64,000 bases of DNA from Pseudisothecium myosuroides. Lineage: Eukaryota > Streptophyta > Bryopsida > Hypnales > Lembophyllaceae. Below, piece after piece: positions 35,584 through 49,017 of this stretch (positions are counted from its first letter, which is position 1; each line of letters starts with the position of its first letter). The stretch covers positions 64,501 through 128,500 of the forward strand of contig OX637291.1 in the NCBI GenBank assembly GCA_951799445.1, in the 5' to 3' direction. A program made the position numbers and the translations under genes. Under the pieces are notes generated by a model. It saw only the letters and a list, made by a program, of their open reading frames with translations, had not been told where the DNA came from and ran no database searches.

Positions 35584-36723
35584 ACGTTAGGAACTAAAAG
35601 TAGAGTAAAAGCTAAGGTTTAAAACATAGAATTAAAGTTAGAAGTTAAAACCTAGAGTCAATCGTGGGAAATAATTTTAGAAGTCAAATTTTAGAGTTAA
35701 ATTTAGGACTGAAATTAAGAAGTTAATATTTTAGAATTAATCCAAGAGTAAAACCACAGGGTTAAATTTAGAAGTAGAAAGTTAAAATTCTAAAGTCAAA
35801 AAGATAGAATTGAATTTAAAGGTAATTTTTAGTTAGAAGTAAAAAACATAGAGTTAAAATTAGAGGTTAAATTGTAGAGTTAGTTTTAGAGGTAAATATC
35901 TAGAATTAGAGGTCAAAACCTAGAGTTAAATTTTAGGATTAATTTAAGGAAGTCAATTCCTAGAAGTACGTTTAGAAGTTAAAATTTAGGATTAGTTTTA
36001 GAAGTTAAAATCTAGAGATAAAAGAGAAAATGTAGAGTCAAAATTGGAGGTTAAAATTTGGATTAATTTGAGAAGTAAAAATATAGAGTTAAGAGTCAAA
36101 ACATAGAGCTAAACTTAGAGGATAAATTCTAGAGTCGTTTAGGAGTAAATATCTAGAGGTAAAAGTAAAAACGTAGAGTCAAAATTGGAGGTTAAAAATT
36201 GAAAATAATTTTAGAAGTAAAAATCTAGAGTGGAAAGTCAAAACATAGAGTAAATCTAGAATTACCTTTAGAAGTAAAAATTAAGGTTAAAAGTTAAAGC
36301 TTTTAGAATTAACCTTAGGGTTTAAAACCTCGGATTGTACCGGAAGTTAAAAATTAGAATCTGATAGTCTTAGGGATTCATGGAAGGAACCTAGCGGGTC
36401 CCATTTTAGTTAGTTAGGGTCGTTAGAAATGACACCAACCACCTAGTCTACACTAGACATAGGATAGAGAGTTAGTACGGTAGAATTTCATCATTAGATC
36501 ACCGTACCCTCTGATCATCAACAGTTAGCTTGGAAGTCAACACTTGCATCTCTAGGCATTTCTTTTGCCCATCTACGACACTTAGGAAACATTAGCAAAG
36601 ATCCATTGCTTGGAAGGCATAGTCGACCGCACTCACAATACCCTTTAAATTAAAAAGTGAATAAAAGCTAAGAACCTAGTCGTGTTTGTTTTATTACCAA
36701 GGGTGGATAATCTAGCGCCCACA

Positions 36724-36869
36724 CCCTTTGCTCGTACCGATGTTGAAGCGTACCTATTCTAAATGTGCAGTTGAATGCCGACTAAGGTTTGTCACCCGTG
36801 AGCCAGTCGACTATTAGTAGACTCAAGCGGGAGCACTTCAGCAACGTTGCCATTAAGCCTGTTGGAAGT
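36724..36869. other. Short junction region
   Basis: DNA between the end of the family A LTR and the first recognisable part of the broken transposase-type gene. Nothing further is seen. Confidence 0.4.
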
Positions 36870-38192
36870 TTGTTCGCAAAATTATGAACTACGTGAAATG
36901 ATCTACAACAGTTTATTCTAAAGTCTTCGAAAGGAAGCCCCAAGTATGTGGAGTTCTTGAAATAGTGGACTCATCATCTCAATCACCAAGCTTCTTGCCA
37001 TCGTTTGTATGCGTCTTGGCGAGAGGAATCCAAACGAGATCCTCGAAGAATTTTATGTATAATTCACGAGAAGATGGATACATCCAAGACAACTCTACCC
37101 AAATTGCGGGTGTCAATAAAGGCCACGGCTGGTTTGGAGCAGCTTTCGATGAGTGTAACTGGAATGGTAGCTCATGGCCATAGTGACGGTGCTCACGCCC
37201 ATTATGCTCCATCTTGCTAGCCGACGGACTCCAACTTCACCATTTCGTCTTTGGCAAGGTTGTTGCGCCAACTGGAGGGTCCACCTATTCAAGAGCCAGG
37301 CAACCTTTTTCCATATCCGCCGGCTAACTCAATGATTGAGGCACTGCTTAGAGGAAAGTCTAGATGTATGGACAGCCCAACCCTCACTGAACTTGGAGCT
37401 CGGGTCGGAAGTACCCCCTTCCTAAAAATTTATATCTTCAGCTTGACAACTCTGCTAAGGATAACAAGAACAAATATCTTATGGAGTTTTTATCCTTGCT
37501 CACTGTACGAGGTGTCTTCAAGGAATTCAGGTTGAATTTCTACTAGTTGGATACATTTGCAAAGACATCAATGCATATTTCAGCCACCTTTCCAAGGCCC
37601 TGAAGACCAAGAACACTTTTGTCATTGTTGACCTCATGAAAGCCTTCATGTAGTCCCAGGAAATGTTATTTATGTCGGAGTTTATACAGGAGGTGGAAGA
37701 TTTCAAGTTGTTTGTAGAGGGTTACCCGTGCGATCGCAGGGAAAAATTAATTGGATTGGGGGAGATGCACCTGTTCAAATTCTACATGGACACTGATGGG
37801 ATCCCCGTTATGAACTTCAAAAGGTTAGCAGTTGATTCAAACTAGTTGCCACCTAAGAAACCTTTTGAACGCCTTTGGAAGAAAGATGGCAATGGTCGGC
37901 TCGTGCTTCCTTGCGGCTGTCCAAATCCTGTTTCGTTTAAGCCCATGTGGGGCAGTGAGGTTCTCGTACCAAATGGAAATCAAGGGAAGGCAAGGGAAAT
38001 GGTGCGGAGAGCTACCTTGAACAAGGGTTTCATTCTGGTAGGACTCGATAAATACATTCATTACTGGCAATACAGAATGTCAAAATGCGAGGGATTTGCA
38101 ACTGCGTTTGGTCCATATGTGGATTACTAGAAGTGTATTCTGGATGAACTAAAGGAACTACTACCCGAGTGTCCTCCGGAGTTGATGGAAGG

Positions 38193-41100
38193 TGTGAGTG
38201 TTTCTAATTCCACCCTTGAGTCAGAAAGTTACACACGAGCTTTAACGGCAGTTTCGTTGGAGATTTTACTCCTAATTGGGTGATCCCTAAATAAGTGTTC
38301 GCCTTCCAAGCAATGGACACTTTTTGTGATTGGTAATCCTGTAAAATTCCACTAATTTTAAGAAAAGCTATGGGTTAATTAATTAAACGCTATGGTTAGG
38401 TAAAAAACAAAGAAATAAACAAAATCTAATCTAACTAAAATTGTATCTAAGTAGCCTTTTAGAATATAATTTTCTCTTCCTAGAATGATGAAGAAAACTA
38501 GATTCCAAGATTCCTAGCAAAAGTTACCACGAGGTACGTTCGGCCCCTTAGTTGTGCTAACTTTCATCCACTAATCTAAAATAACAAATCGATCCAAAAT
38601 AATTCTAAATTCTAAGGTTAAGTTATTAGTTCTTTTGAGTTACGGATTTTTAAAACTAATCGGAATTTTGACCTAATTGGATGGTTTTCATCAGAATTTG
38701 GTCTCAAACTTCATCCAGCTTTTATCCTTTTAAAAATAAAGTATTTTCAAAAGCAAAAAGGGATTTTGGAATCTTTATAGATTCCTTGTTTGATTCCTAT
38801 CTAAAAAGATTCCTTAAGATTCCTTTGGATGAAAATCTTAAATTATCATCCAATGGAGGGTTATGGTTAATTATTGGTAATTTTCGGTATTGGGTTAAAT
38901 TTTAAGTATGATTTGGTTTTATAACTCCTAAATTACTTATTAGGTTCTAAATCTAATTTAAATTCTAAATTCTAATCTAAAAACCAACTTCTAATAGCAA
39001 AGATTCTAACTTTAATTTGAAAACAAAAACAAAACAAAAGCAAAGGATAAAATTAACGTACCTTTGGGTCCATAGTCCCGTCATCGCAGATCACCAGCAT
39101 AATGGATTCAAGATAGCCGTCGTCTTCCATCATGGGTACTCCGTCTGTCGATGAAAGTTTTAGTGTCAGAATGTGTGGAAAAATCCTTTCCCTACATTCT
39201 TCTAGCTGATTTCCTACAATAAATGGGTTAGTTTAAGTATTTAACTTAATTCCTTTGTTTTTAGGAATTTACGTTAAACTTCTAATGGTTTTTAGTTGAT
39301 TTTTAAAATAACTCGTGGAATTAAACTAATTTCTAGGCCCTATTTCTAACCACCTTGAATATTTGTTTTAATTTAAGAATTAATTTAAAAAGATTAATAT
39401 CTTCCAAATAAATAATATTCCAATGAATAGTCAATTTTATTTGTTATTTATTAGTTTATGATTTTTGTTGGATTAATCTATTGTTTTGTTGACTTTTTGT
39501 CTTTTCCTATTTGGCTTATTAGGCCAATAAAACAAAAACCCAAGTCAACAAGACCAACTAACTCCTTCCAAAAATACTAATTGATAGAAAAAAACAAATT
39601 CTTCAATAGTAAAAGGAATAGATCCAAAGAACTATTCTAAATGAATAGTGAATGAATAATAAAGAAAGAATAATAACAAAAACAATTTGTCCCGAATGAA
39701 TAGTAAATGAATAGTAACGGAATAAAAACCAAAACAAATCTAAAATGAATAGGAAAAGCACAACAAAACAAAACAAATGAATAGAAAAAGAATAAAAAAC
39801 CGCGCCAAATCCAAAAGGAATAGTAAAAAATAAAACATCAAGCCAACATGAATAGTGAGATTCTTTAGGAAAACTAGTTTTTTAATCTAATTATTCCCAA
39901 GCCGCCACTTCGTCTTCTTAATTCTTCTTCTTCCCTCACTTCAATTCATTAGCACTTGAGTTTGAGTTTCTCTTCCGCAACAAGCTTCTCCACATCCGTA
40001 CAGTCCTCCTTGTTTCTTCACTTTAAATTGAGCGTGTTTGAAAATAGTGCTTGAGTTGTCTTGGAGGGGGATCTTAATTTGTAGATTTGTATTGATGAGT
40101 CAAGGATGATAACCCGGTTTAGATTTATAGTTTAAGAAAGAAACTTTACCTTGAGAGTTTAATTTGAGTGGTGTGAGTTTTGGTCCTCCCAAGCCAAAGT
40201 TTGGACTATCAGTTCAAGGCCTAGACTTTCACAAACTGGCTTGAACTCCGAACTGGCTTGAACTCACGAACTGGCTTGAACTCATGAACTTCTTGAACTC
40301 CGAACTGCTTGAACTCCGAACTGGGCTTGAACTCCGAACTGGGCTTGAACTCCGAACTGGGCTTGAACTCCGAACTGGGCTTGAACTCCGAACTGCTTGA
40401 ACTCCGAACTGCCTGACACGTGGCTGGCCGTGGCTCCCCGTTCCCGTGGCCCCCCGTTCCCGTGGCTCCCGTTCCCGTGGCTCCTGGCTGCCCTTCTGCT
40501 CTGGTCCCTCGGACTGAATGCCGGTTCTGGTCTTTTGAGAACTAAACTCTGGTTCAGTATTTTTGAGAACTAACTCTGGTTCGGTATTTTGAGAACTAAA
40601 CTCTGATTTTTTGGCAAAACAACAAACAACTAAATAATTAATAACTATACTAAATAAAATAATTCAAGGATTTAAACTAAGCTAAACGGCTTTAGATCTT
40701 TTGGGTATAATGAAGCAAACAATTCTAAACCAATGATTTTTGGGGAATTTTGGGATATTCGAAATAAAGATGAACTAATTAAATGGTTCTATAGGTTGGT
40801 TGGGGTAAGCTAAGGCTAAGTGATCTAAACTAAACAAAGGCAAAGTGATCTAAACTAAACAAAGGCAAAGATAAACTAAACTAAGGGGGAAAACTACTAT
40901 CAATGAGAGTTCCTAACTTTGGCAATGGAGATGAAAGCAAATGAGCAAATTTCGGAGGAAGAAAGGGAGCCACTAGGTGTGGGTTTTTGGCTTAAGTAGC
41001 CAACACACTAAGGTCTTTTTCCCAACTTTTCCTTTAAGGTAAATTGTTTTAAGGTTCAAAGCATCGCCGTGCGGGAGCAACCCCATGCTAAACTTGTCAA

Positions 41101-43174
41101 TTATAGTTCCAAGTGGCTGCAGGAGTGTCTTAATTCTTAAAGGAGGTACACATGAAAGTGTTTAAACCGAACATTAAGGATTAAGTCAAACCAAACTTTG
41201 TTATACAACGAAGTTTGGCTGGTATTTTGAGTGTTGGAATCTTTTGGCAAAGACTAGCTTCACCGCTTTAAGAATTCTTAATTCAACAACTGTTGCAAAA
41301 ACACGAAATTAGTATGTAACAAAGTATGCAAGTTTGGGGGATGAAACCTCCCAAAAGTGTAAACTTAGTGTGGTTGTGAAGGTGGAAAGGAAACCCCGAG
41401 TCCTTAACCAAATCCTCCACCAAAGGAAGCAAAGCAAATGAAAATGAGCAAAGATGACCAAAAGTTGGTCTAGCTTAATTACTTCCGACAAAGCCGGTAA
41501 GCAAATGGAACAATAAAAGAGTGTCTGTACTCCGATAGAGTGTCGGTAGGCAGATAATGAAACAAATGGGGTACGACAAACTTTGCGGGGAGGCCTTATA
41601 TACTCGCTAGAAGGCCCCACCACTTAGTTTACCATGAGATATTTGGTCTTCTTACTCAAAACTAACCTAAACTAAATTCTAAACTACCCTAAGATATTTC
41701 TTAAATAATCTTTGTTTAATCTTTAGAATTTTCTAGAACAAGCCTTAATTAGAAAAGAAATCTTGTCCCAAATAAAATCTAAGATTTTTCCAAAGATATT
41801 TAGGAAATTAACTATTTTGACCTTGAGATATTTTGCAAACAACCCTAGGATATTTCCAAATATTCTTAATTTAATCTAAATTGGCTTTTAAAGGAAAGAT
41901 TTGAAATCTTAACTAAATCCAATCTTCGACTTTCACCAAAATATTTTGTGAAATAACTTTGAATTACCGCTAATTACTCTAAAAAGGTCAACGTTACGGC
42001 TGAACTCTTCCTATCTTCTTGAGAACAACTCCAAATTGAAAACCGATTGCGCCATCGGGTTCAGAAGACCCCGATTAGACTAAGGGACCTCCTACCCCCT
42101 ACTTCCAAGCTGTAAATATGTATAAAAACCACTCACGGTAACTTCAAAGAAAAGTCAAAATTCCGGTTTATGGAATTTGCATTTCCCGAGGAAACTGACT
42201 GGCCAAAGTTGCCTGAAAGGTTTGTGAGAGTAAGAAAACATTCCTTGTTCGTGACATTCGGACACCGTTAGCTCCTGGTTCACCGGTCAACCCGCCGCCA
42301 TGTTGTAAATTCTTGTTAAATTCGATGTCGTCGTCGATTCTGGTACTTCTGACTATCGGAAAGTCTTCAAACTTGACTGGTCGCTTATTTTATATATAAA
42401 ACTCTAATCTAATTTTTAGTGAGATTTTACCGCACTCTGGGTAATTTCTATGAAATTACCATCAGTTTCAAAGACGGTTGACTTCCTATGGAGTCATCGT
42501 GGAGTTTTGTAAAATCCCGAAACTTTTGGACAATCTTCATGGAAGTGTCTAAAAGCCAAGGGCAAAACCAAACCTCCAATAAAGATGCTAAATTTAGCAG
42601 TTCCTTAATAATTTCCGCCCGAGGGGAAAATTAATCTGGTACCGGGGTTTGTCGTGGATGATTAGCTCCGCTATTGATCTTTTGGCATGCTTTTACCCTA
42701 AAAGCACTTTTTTGTAAGCTCCAATCACCTCGCCCTTCTTCTACTTTGCATTCTAGTTCGTATTCTTCAACATTTGTAGGTTTTCACATAACTAGTCCAA
42801 ATTTTACATGAATTGGATCTAGATACTTCTAAACCTGAACATAGACTCTTATGATTCAGCCAGGCTGTCACATGTGCTCACATGTCGAGTTTTACATGGA
42901 CAGGATACTAGAACTGACTAATTCTCACATCCTCACATCTCTCTAACACGTAAATATGGACTCTAAGACTCGAAACTAAGACCTAAACATAGAAAAGCTA
43001 AGTATTTTGTGCTTTCCATGATTTTAGGACAATCTCTCACTAATTTGGTAGGAACTTCTACCAAACCCCTCTCAACTACTAATTCATACTATTTTGCATG
43101 AATTTATACTAAAAACTAACAATAAATCGCGAAAAATAAACCTAGAGCTCCAAGTGCTATCTTGAGGGCTCACA
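38193..43174 (-). mobile_element. Family A-like solo LTR (4,982 bp) with TSD GAAGG
   Basis: In minus orientation it starts TGTGAGCCCTC and ends AACACTCACA. Perfect 5-bp duplications GAAGG lie at 38188-38192 and 43175-43179. Landmarks shared with the other family A LTRs occur in the same order: the AAAACCGATTGCGCCAT block (42040), the TTTTTAGTGAGATTTTA block (42415), a TTCAAAGC..CGCCGTGC block (41060) and a mini-ORF (39133-39053). Sequence divergence from the other copies is high, so it is a separate subfamily. No gag or pol. Confidence 0.85.
40224..40500. repeat. Two short minisatellites
   Basis: From about 40235 to 40412 an 18-20-bp unit close to CTTGAACTCCGAACTGGG repeats about ten times. 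From 40424 to 40495 a CCGTTCCCGTGGCTC unit repeats about four times. Both lie inside the solo LTR and are non-coding. Confidence 0.85.
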
Positions 43175-43299
43175 GAAGGCTTTTGGCCACAACGCAATTG
43201 GAGGGTGGCGCGTAATGGAGTCCCTCACCCAGGATCGACGGTCAATCTCATGGATGTGATTTCGGAGGAAGAAGAGGAGCCGGAACCTTAATTGTCATA

Positions 43300-44760
43300 A
43301 ATAAATTGGAAAGTTCACTTAGGTCTCTAACTTTTGTTTAATAGTTTTAGGTCAAAATGACAAATAATAAATAAATAGGATAAATCCTTAACAATTGCAA
43401 AAAAATGGAATTTTTTAAATTTAAATCTCTATCTTTTATTTTTATTTTATTATAAAATAAAAAAAAACATAATTTATAATTAAAAAGAGTCTAGGAGAAT
43501 TACAAAAAATAAAAAATGAAGAGCTTCATTAATTCCTAAAGTCTCAAAGTCCCAAGTACATGACTCTTGGGATTTTGGATAGGCTTCTATGACCTCAATT
43601 TTTGACATGATTTTTGAAACTTTTTTTGAAAGTATAAATATAATTTTTATTTCAATTGGTGCCCCAAAGCAAAAGTTATGCCACTCTAAGTCTAAAAAGC
43701 AGTTTAAGGGGCAATACCAAAAAATATATAAAAATATGAATTTTGCATTTTTTTTTTCAAAGACCATATTTTGTCTACATTTGACGCTTTGATTCATTCT
43801 ATTTGAACTAGTGATGAGAAAGTTATGAATACCCTTGTTTTTTAACGTAATCTAAGCATATAATTGAGAAAATGACTTGTAAAAAATGACTTATATTTTT
43901 GAATGAAATTCTTACACTTTAAAAATATATTGTTACACAAAAAATAAATAGGGAAACCTTATTTACATCCCCACCTTTAATTTTTCATTATCAAATCAAT
44001 ATGATAAACAATACTTATAATAAATATATAGAATCTTTGAGAAATTAAAAAATAAATGAAGGAGTTCTTACTTAAGTCTTTACCTTTTTAATTTTTTCCA
44101 TGAAATCAAAGTGACAAATAATTTATAATAAGAAAAAATATTGTAAAACTTACAAAAATAAATAAAAGAATTACTACTAAAATCTCTCTCTATATTTTTT
44201 ATTATTAAATAAATGTGACAAATTATACTTGAGTATATGACTCTTTGAGAATTCCAAAAAACAAATAGAAGGTTCTTACTTAAATTTCCAAAAAAATTAT
44301 TTTTTATTTATAGAATCAAAGTAATTCATAATTCACCATTAGTCTTTGAGAATTGCAAAAAAAACAAATGAACAATTTTTACTTTAATCTCTATTCTTTA
44401 TTCAAAACATTTATACAATCAATAATTCATGATGAGGACTATTTAAAAATCATAAAATACAAATAGAAAGGTTTTGATTCTATTTCCATACAATACATTA
44501 ATGTTTAAATTAAAGTCACAAATAATTCATTCATAATTATAAGGACACTTTGCAAAAATTAAAAGAAAAAATGACCACTTAAATCTTTACATATTAGATA
44601 TATTTTCTAAATCATTGCTACATATAGAACATGTATAGGTTGCATCTTTGAGAATTGCAATAAAAAATAGGGGAAGGTCTTCCACAAATCACCATCTTTT
44701 ATTTTTTGTTATATTTTTTAAAATATGACAAATAACTCATAATGAATTTGTATAGAAGAT
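43300..44760. repeat. Diverged AT-rich satellite, period ~105 bp
   Basis: The phrase CTTTGAGAATTGCAAAAAA and its variants recur near 44033, 44140, 44246, 44350, 44455, 44552 and 44650, with earlier units near 43379 and 43485. Each is followed by an ACTTAAATCTCTATCTTTTATT-like block and a GTGACAAATAATTCATAAT-like block. The units are strongly diverged. No gene. Confidence 0.75.
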
Positions 44761-44959
44761 TGGTTTCTTACTCTTTCAAAAAAGTTTTGTTGCCATCAGG
44801 GAGTTTGTATGGGTAGAGCAAACTAACGATGATAACCCAGGATAATAATTTAAGGACAATGACTTTAAAAAGGCATTTCACCCCTTGAGAAATTTGTTTT
44901 AGATTTAGGGTACAACTCTTGGTAGTAGGGTGACCGTAGCTAGAAGAAAGAACAATATC

Positions 44960-46314
44960 TTTCAAATGACAAAATTTTCCCTCAAGCGGTGCATGCCAAT
45001 GGGTGACCGCAAGTGGTTGGGCAATTGGGCATAGTAGGTCAACCGTGCATAGAAGCAAATGAGGCGACCGTGGGTGGTCGACGACCACACATAGAGGCAA
45101 ATGACGAACAAAAAAATTCCCTCAAGAGGTGCATGCAAATGAGACGACCACGCATAGAGGCAAATCACAATATTGTTGAAAGAACAAAAAAATTCCCTCA
45201 AGAAGCACATGCAAACGAGGCGACTGCGGGTGGTGGGTGATTGCTCATAGAAGGACGGCTACACATAGAAGCAAATTGCAATGTTGTTGAAAAAAAAAAA
45301 AAAAATCCTCAAGGGTGCATGCAAATGAGGCGACCGCGGGTGGTGGACGACCACGCATAGAAGGGTGACCGTGCATAGATGCAAATCGCAATGTGGTTGA
45401 AAGAGCAAATTTTTTATGAAGGGGCGCATGCAAATGAGGCAACTACGGGTGGTAGGCGACCGCGCATAGAAGGGTGACCGCGCATAGAGGCAAATCGCAA
45501 TGTGGTTGGAAGAGTAATTTTTTCATCAAGGGGCACATGCAAATGAGGCGACTCCGGGTGGTGGGCAACTGCGCATAGAGGCAAATCACAATGTGGTTGA
45601 AGAAGCAAATTTTTTTATCAAAGGGGAGCATGTAAACGAGGCGACCACAGGTGGTAGGCGACCGCGCATAGAAGGGCGACCGCGCATAGAGGCAAATCAC
45701 AATGTGGTTGAAAGAACAATTTTTTTGTCAAGGGGCGCATGCAAATGAAGCGACCGCAGGTGGTGGGCGACTGCACATAGAGGCAAATCGCAATGTGGTT
45801 GAAAGAGTAAATTTTTTGTCAAGGTGCGCATGCAAATGAGGCAACCGCGAGAGGTGGATGACCGCGCATAGAAGGGCGACCGTGCATAGAGCCAAATCGC
45901 AATTTGGTTGAAAGAGCAAATTTTGTATCAATTAAAGGGGCGCATGCAAATGAGGCGACCGAAGGTGGTGGGCGACTGCGCATAGAAGGGCGACCGTGTA
46001 TAGAGGAAAATCGCAATGTGGTTGAAAGAGTAAATTTTTTCATCAAGGGGCGCATGCAAATGAGGAGACCGCAAGTAGTGGGCAACCGCTCATAGAGGCA
46101 AATCACAATGTGGTTTAAAGAACAAATTTTTTGTCAAGGAGCGCATGCAAATGAGGCGACCGCAAGTGGTGGGCGACCGCGCATAGAAGCAAATCACAAT
46201 GTGGTTGAAAGAGCAAATTTTTTTTTATCAAAGGGGCGCATGTAAATGAGGCGACCACGGGTGGTAGGTGACCGCTCATAGAAGGGAAACCGCGCATAGA
46301 GGCAGATCACAATG
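44960..46314. repeat. GC-rich tandem array, 86-115-bp units
   Basis: About twelve units share GCATGCAAATGAGGCGACC, a GGTGGTGGGCGACCGC block, GCATAGAGGCAAATC and AATGTGGTTGAAAGA. Units differ by the presence or absence of an extra GAAGGGCGACCGCGCATA segment, which explains the alternating lengths. The array ends abruptly at 46314, where a family B LTR begins. Several open frames across it are by-products of the repeat. Confidence 0.9.
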
Positions 46315-46842
46315 TGTCGCAGTGTAAATTTTTGGTTTTTCTAAATTACTTAAATTCTGGAACGGAAACCGTAGCCAGGGATCCGGATTCGAGTAAAGAG
46401 GTAACGGAAAACCGGAATTTAACTACGGAACGGAAGTAGAGGACAATTCGGATTCGATCGGAATCTTACTCGGATTAGAGTTGGAGCGGATCTGAGTTGG
46501 AACGGATTAGGTCTGGAACGGATTTTGTCATGATGACAGATCAGACTATAAATAGGCTGACCAGTCCAGTTGCCACTCTTTTTCAAACTTCGTTTCCTGA
46601 AAAGTGTTCTCTCTGCGCGTATTTAGCTCTCTTCCCAGCGCTTTACTTTCTTGTTTTGTGAGTGTGACTGTGAGCGTGTTAGTGTGTTAGTGGATAGGTG
46701 TGCGCAGTGAGCAATAGTGTGTGCTGCAGGATTAGTGCTTTTCCAGTTGAGATCAGAGGAGAGAAGTGAGGAAACGGGACGTGCGGCTAGGAGAGAAAGA
46801 AAGGTAGACTCAAGGAGAATCCGATTAGCACAACGCGTGTCC

Positions 46843-48619
46843 ATGCCTCAGCTCCGCAAGAGCAGAGCAGGACCGTCCAATTCCTCTGCAGTAGAAGTTA
46901 AACTCCAGAAGGTGAGTCCGTTCATTCCCTCAGGAGAGGAGGAGAAGGCCAACCTCATGGAAGATCTTGCCACGATGGGTTGCGGAGGACTGATAGATAA
47001 ACCCTAGGGTTTTAGAGAGGAATGGATGATTCGAGAGCTGTTGGGAAAACTCTCGAATCAGTTCGACAACACCATCTGCGGAATTCCGGGCAGTTGGACG
47101 GAAGAGATGTAGAGGTCTGTATACGACTTCCGGTCGGGAGGCCGAGGGATGGCCACCTCGAAGGAAGGATACACTTGGGGGAAGTTCCGGAGCAATGTGG
47201 ACTTGAAGGATGGACATGCGGTCATGGACTGTTTGGACGACCGGCATCGCAATCTTTTGCAGTTTCTGGTTCCGATCATCCACCCGGAGAAGCCAACGAG
47301 GGTGACGATAGCCATCGGGAACCTAATTTTTGGAGCCGTGAGCGGGGAATGGAAAGTGGACTGGGCCCGGATCTTTTCCGATCTGGTAGGCCGTCTGGTT
47401 CCAAAGATTGGAGAAAGTAGGCCTACACCACTGAGCCCCTACATCTTCCATCTTTACAAGCACAACCAACTCCTCACGGACACGGAGGACAAGGAATGGA
47501 ATACTTAGGAGGTACTCCTGAAGTATGGGGAATCGGAAACGGAGGACAAGCAGGAGGACGGATCCGGTTCCAAGGAAGAAGAAGAAGAGGAGGAGCAACA
47601 TTGGCCGCAGAACAAGCGGCAGAAGACGACGCCTCCTCACCGGAGAGGAACCCCAACCCCTCTGGGTGAGACATCTAACCCTGGGAAGAGACCGAAATTT
47701 GAAGGACCAGGTTCTTCCGGATCGGATCCGAAGGATCCGTTCAACTAGCTGATTAACATCTTAAGTGATGTGCGAGCGGACTGGGCGGTCAAGAAGTTGG
47801 TTCTGACCCAGATTGGAGAGCTGGTGGGCGCACCAGCGGATAGCAACCTCGCGGCAGTGGTTGCAGAGTACATCTCCAGCCCGGATGAGATCCGAAAGCA
47901 AGAAGCGGAGATTCGACGACTTTAGGAGGAAGTCGAAACCTTGAAGACAGAACTTTTCGTCCTCAAGGAGGGCATGACCACCACACGAGAGATGGCGGAG
48001 GCAACACGGAAAGTAGCGGAGGAGGTGAAGGCCACTTTTGGGGAAACCGGAGAGGCCGCCACCAAGGCAAAGCTATTTGACAAAGGAGTACTCAGGGACA
48101 AGAAGTTATCCGGAGCCTGGTTGGTTCGGATCTTGACTGACTACTCTGAAAAGGTAGAGTTGGTGATGGTGGAAGCACGGGAGGCGGCAGACCGGATGGA
48201 AGTAAGCAGCCGGAAGCTGACCGGATCCGCGTTTTCTAGGGAGTTCCGTCTTTCGGACCTCTCGCTACCGGAATCTTTTCCGGTTGGTGGCACCCAAGGA
48301 GAGGGGAGGGATCGTACTCCCCAGTCGAAGAAAAGCGGACGGAAACTCGCGAACACCATCAACTTGGATTTGTCGCCGGGGTCTGATCTCCCAGAACGTG
48401 AAGCCGGGGAGCGGAACCGGAATCTGACGAAAGTCTTCGACTAGCTGGGAACGGAAACGCCCAAGAGTCCTACACTGAACCAGGGTCAGGATCAAAGTAT
48501 GGATCAAACCCCGGATCAGGGTGCAAATCAAGGTCCAGATCAGAGCGTGGACCAAGGTTTGGACCAAGTTATGGACGAAGGAACAGATCAAGGAGTAGAT
48601 CCGGATATGATAGGATAGT
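46843..48619 (+). pseudogene. LTR-encoded protein of family B, many stops
   Basis: Same protein as at 29146-30933, starting MPQLRKSRAG at ATG 46843 about 290 nt after the TATA box. The frame keeps its length but has in-frame TAG codons near 47005, 47109, 47506, 47746, 47923 and 48442. At least three sit where the other copy has CAG or TGG. The central acidic run, the coiled coil (KTELFVLKEGMTTTREMAEA) and the tail with repeated DQ (DQSMDQTPDQG...) are preserved. It reads TAC where the other copy has its single TAA. Non-functional. Confidence 0.7.
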
Positions 48620-49017
48620 TAGGATTTTAGTTTTGTAAATATTTGTTAGGATGGACCGGACCGGATTTGACCCGGTCTGTCTGGTTAGGATCGGGTGTTG
48701 TCCGGTCTGACCGGCTCGGTAAGGACCGAAAGTTCCGCGCAGACTTTCTAGGGCCCCTTTTTGTTGACTTTGAGTTTTAAAATGTATATAAGTCAGTCTC
48801 TGCGAAGGAGATTGGGAGTCTTTTCTTCTGAGTTTTCTTGCATTTTCTATTGGTTTCTTGTTTTGCATCTTTCCCGCGCGTGGCAGAGTTGTACGGTGAG
48901 AAGTTAGGAGGGCGCAAGTTGGTTTGGGAGTGATTTCTCCCCTTGGTATTACTGTTTGCTCTTATGTGCAAGTGAGTGGGTATTCTAAGTGTTGGGAGTG
49001 GATTTCAGTTCCTCAGC

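Larger units (their letters stand above)
25457..36723 (+). mobile_element. Family A LTR with two nested insertions
   Basis: The LTR starts TGTGAGCTCC and ends GCGCCCACA. It is interrupted by the family B solo LTR (27946-31450) and by element D (33284-35583); without them and their duplications it measures about 5.45 kb. A TATA box (TATATAAAAG, 27391-27400) precedes a transcribed-looking region. A mini-ORF with the context ACCACCATGG lies at 32616-32690, followed by long stretches of a degenerate TTAGAGTTAAAAT-type repeat. The flanks (GTAAC and CCCTT) do not match, so the outer ends may come from recombination between copies. No gag or pol is present. Confidence 0.8.
36870..43290 (+). pseudogene. 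Second DUF7869-like pseudogene, split by an LTR
   Basis: Fragments in three frames match the minus-strand gene at 16830-21486. They include a CIIHEKMDTSKTTLP segment (37005-37220), MVAHGHSDGAHAHYAP, a RGVFKEF(R) segment near 37505, GEMHLFKFYMDTDGIPVMNF (37663-37845) and FERLWKKDGNGRLVLP with a C-terminal part to 38130. Frameshifts and stops are frequent. A solo LTR (38193-43174) with GAAGG duplications interrupts the frame; the gene resumes at 43180 (FWPQRNWRVARNGV) and ends with an acidic EEEEEPEP tail before a stop near 43291. The D-N catalytic-like region is missing or scrambled. Non-functional. Confidence 0.65.

Noticed and set aside
40235..40412. CRISPR-like regular repeats
   Set aside because: The units abut without unique spacers; this is a minisatellite in a plant LTR.
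44768..46297. Many cysteine/histidine-rich frames in the satellite
   Set aside because: They arise from the repeat unit (CxxAH-like words) and change frame with unit length; not zinc-finger genes.
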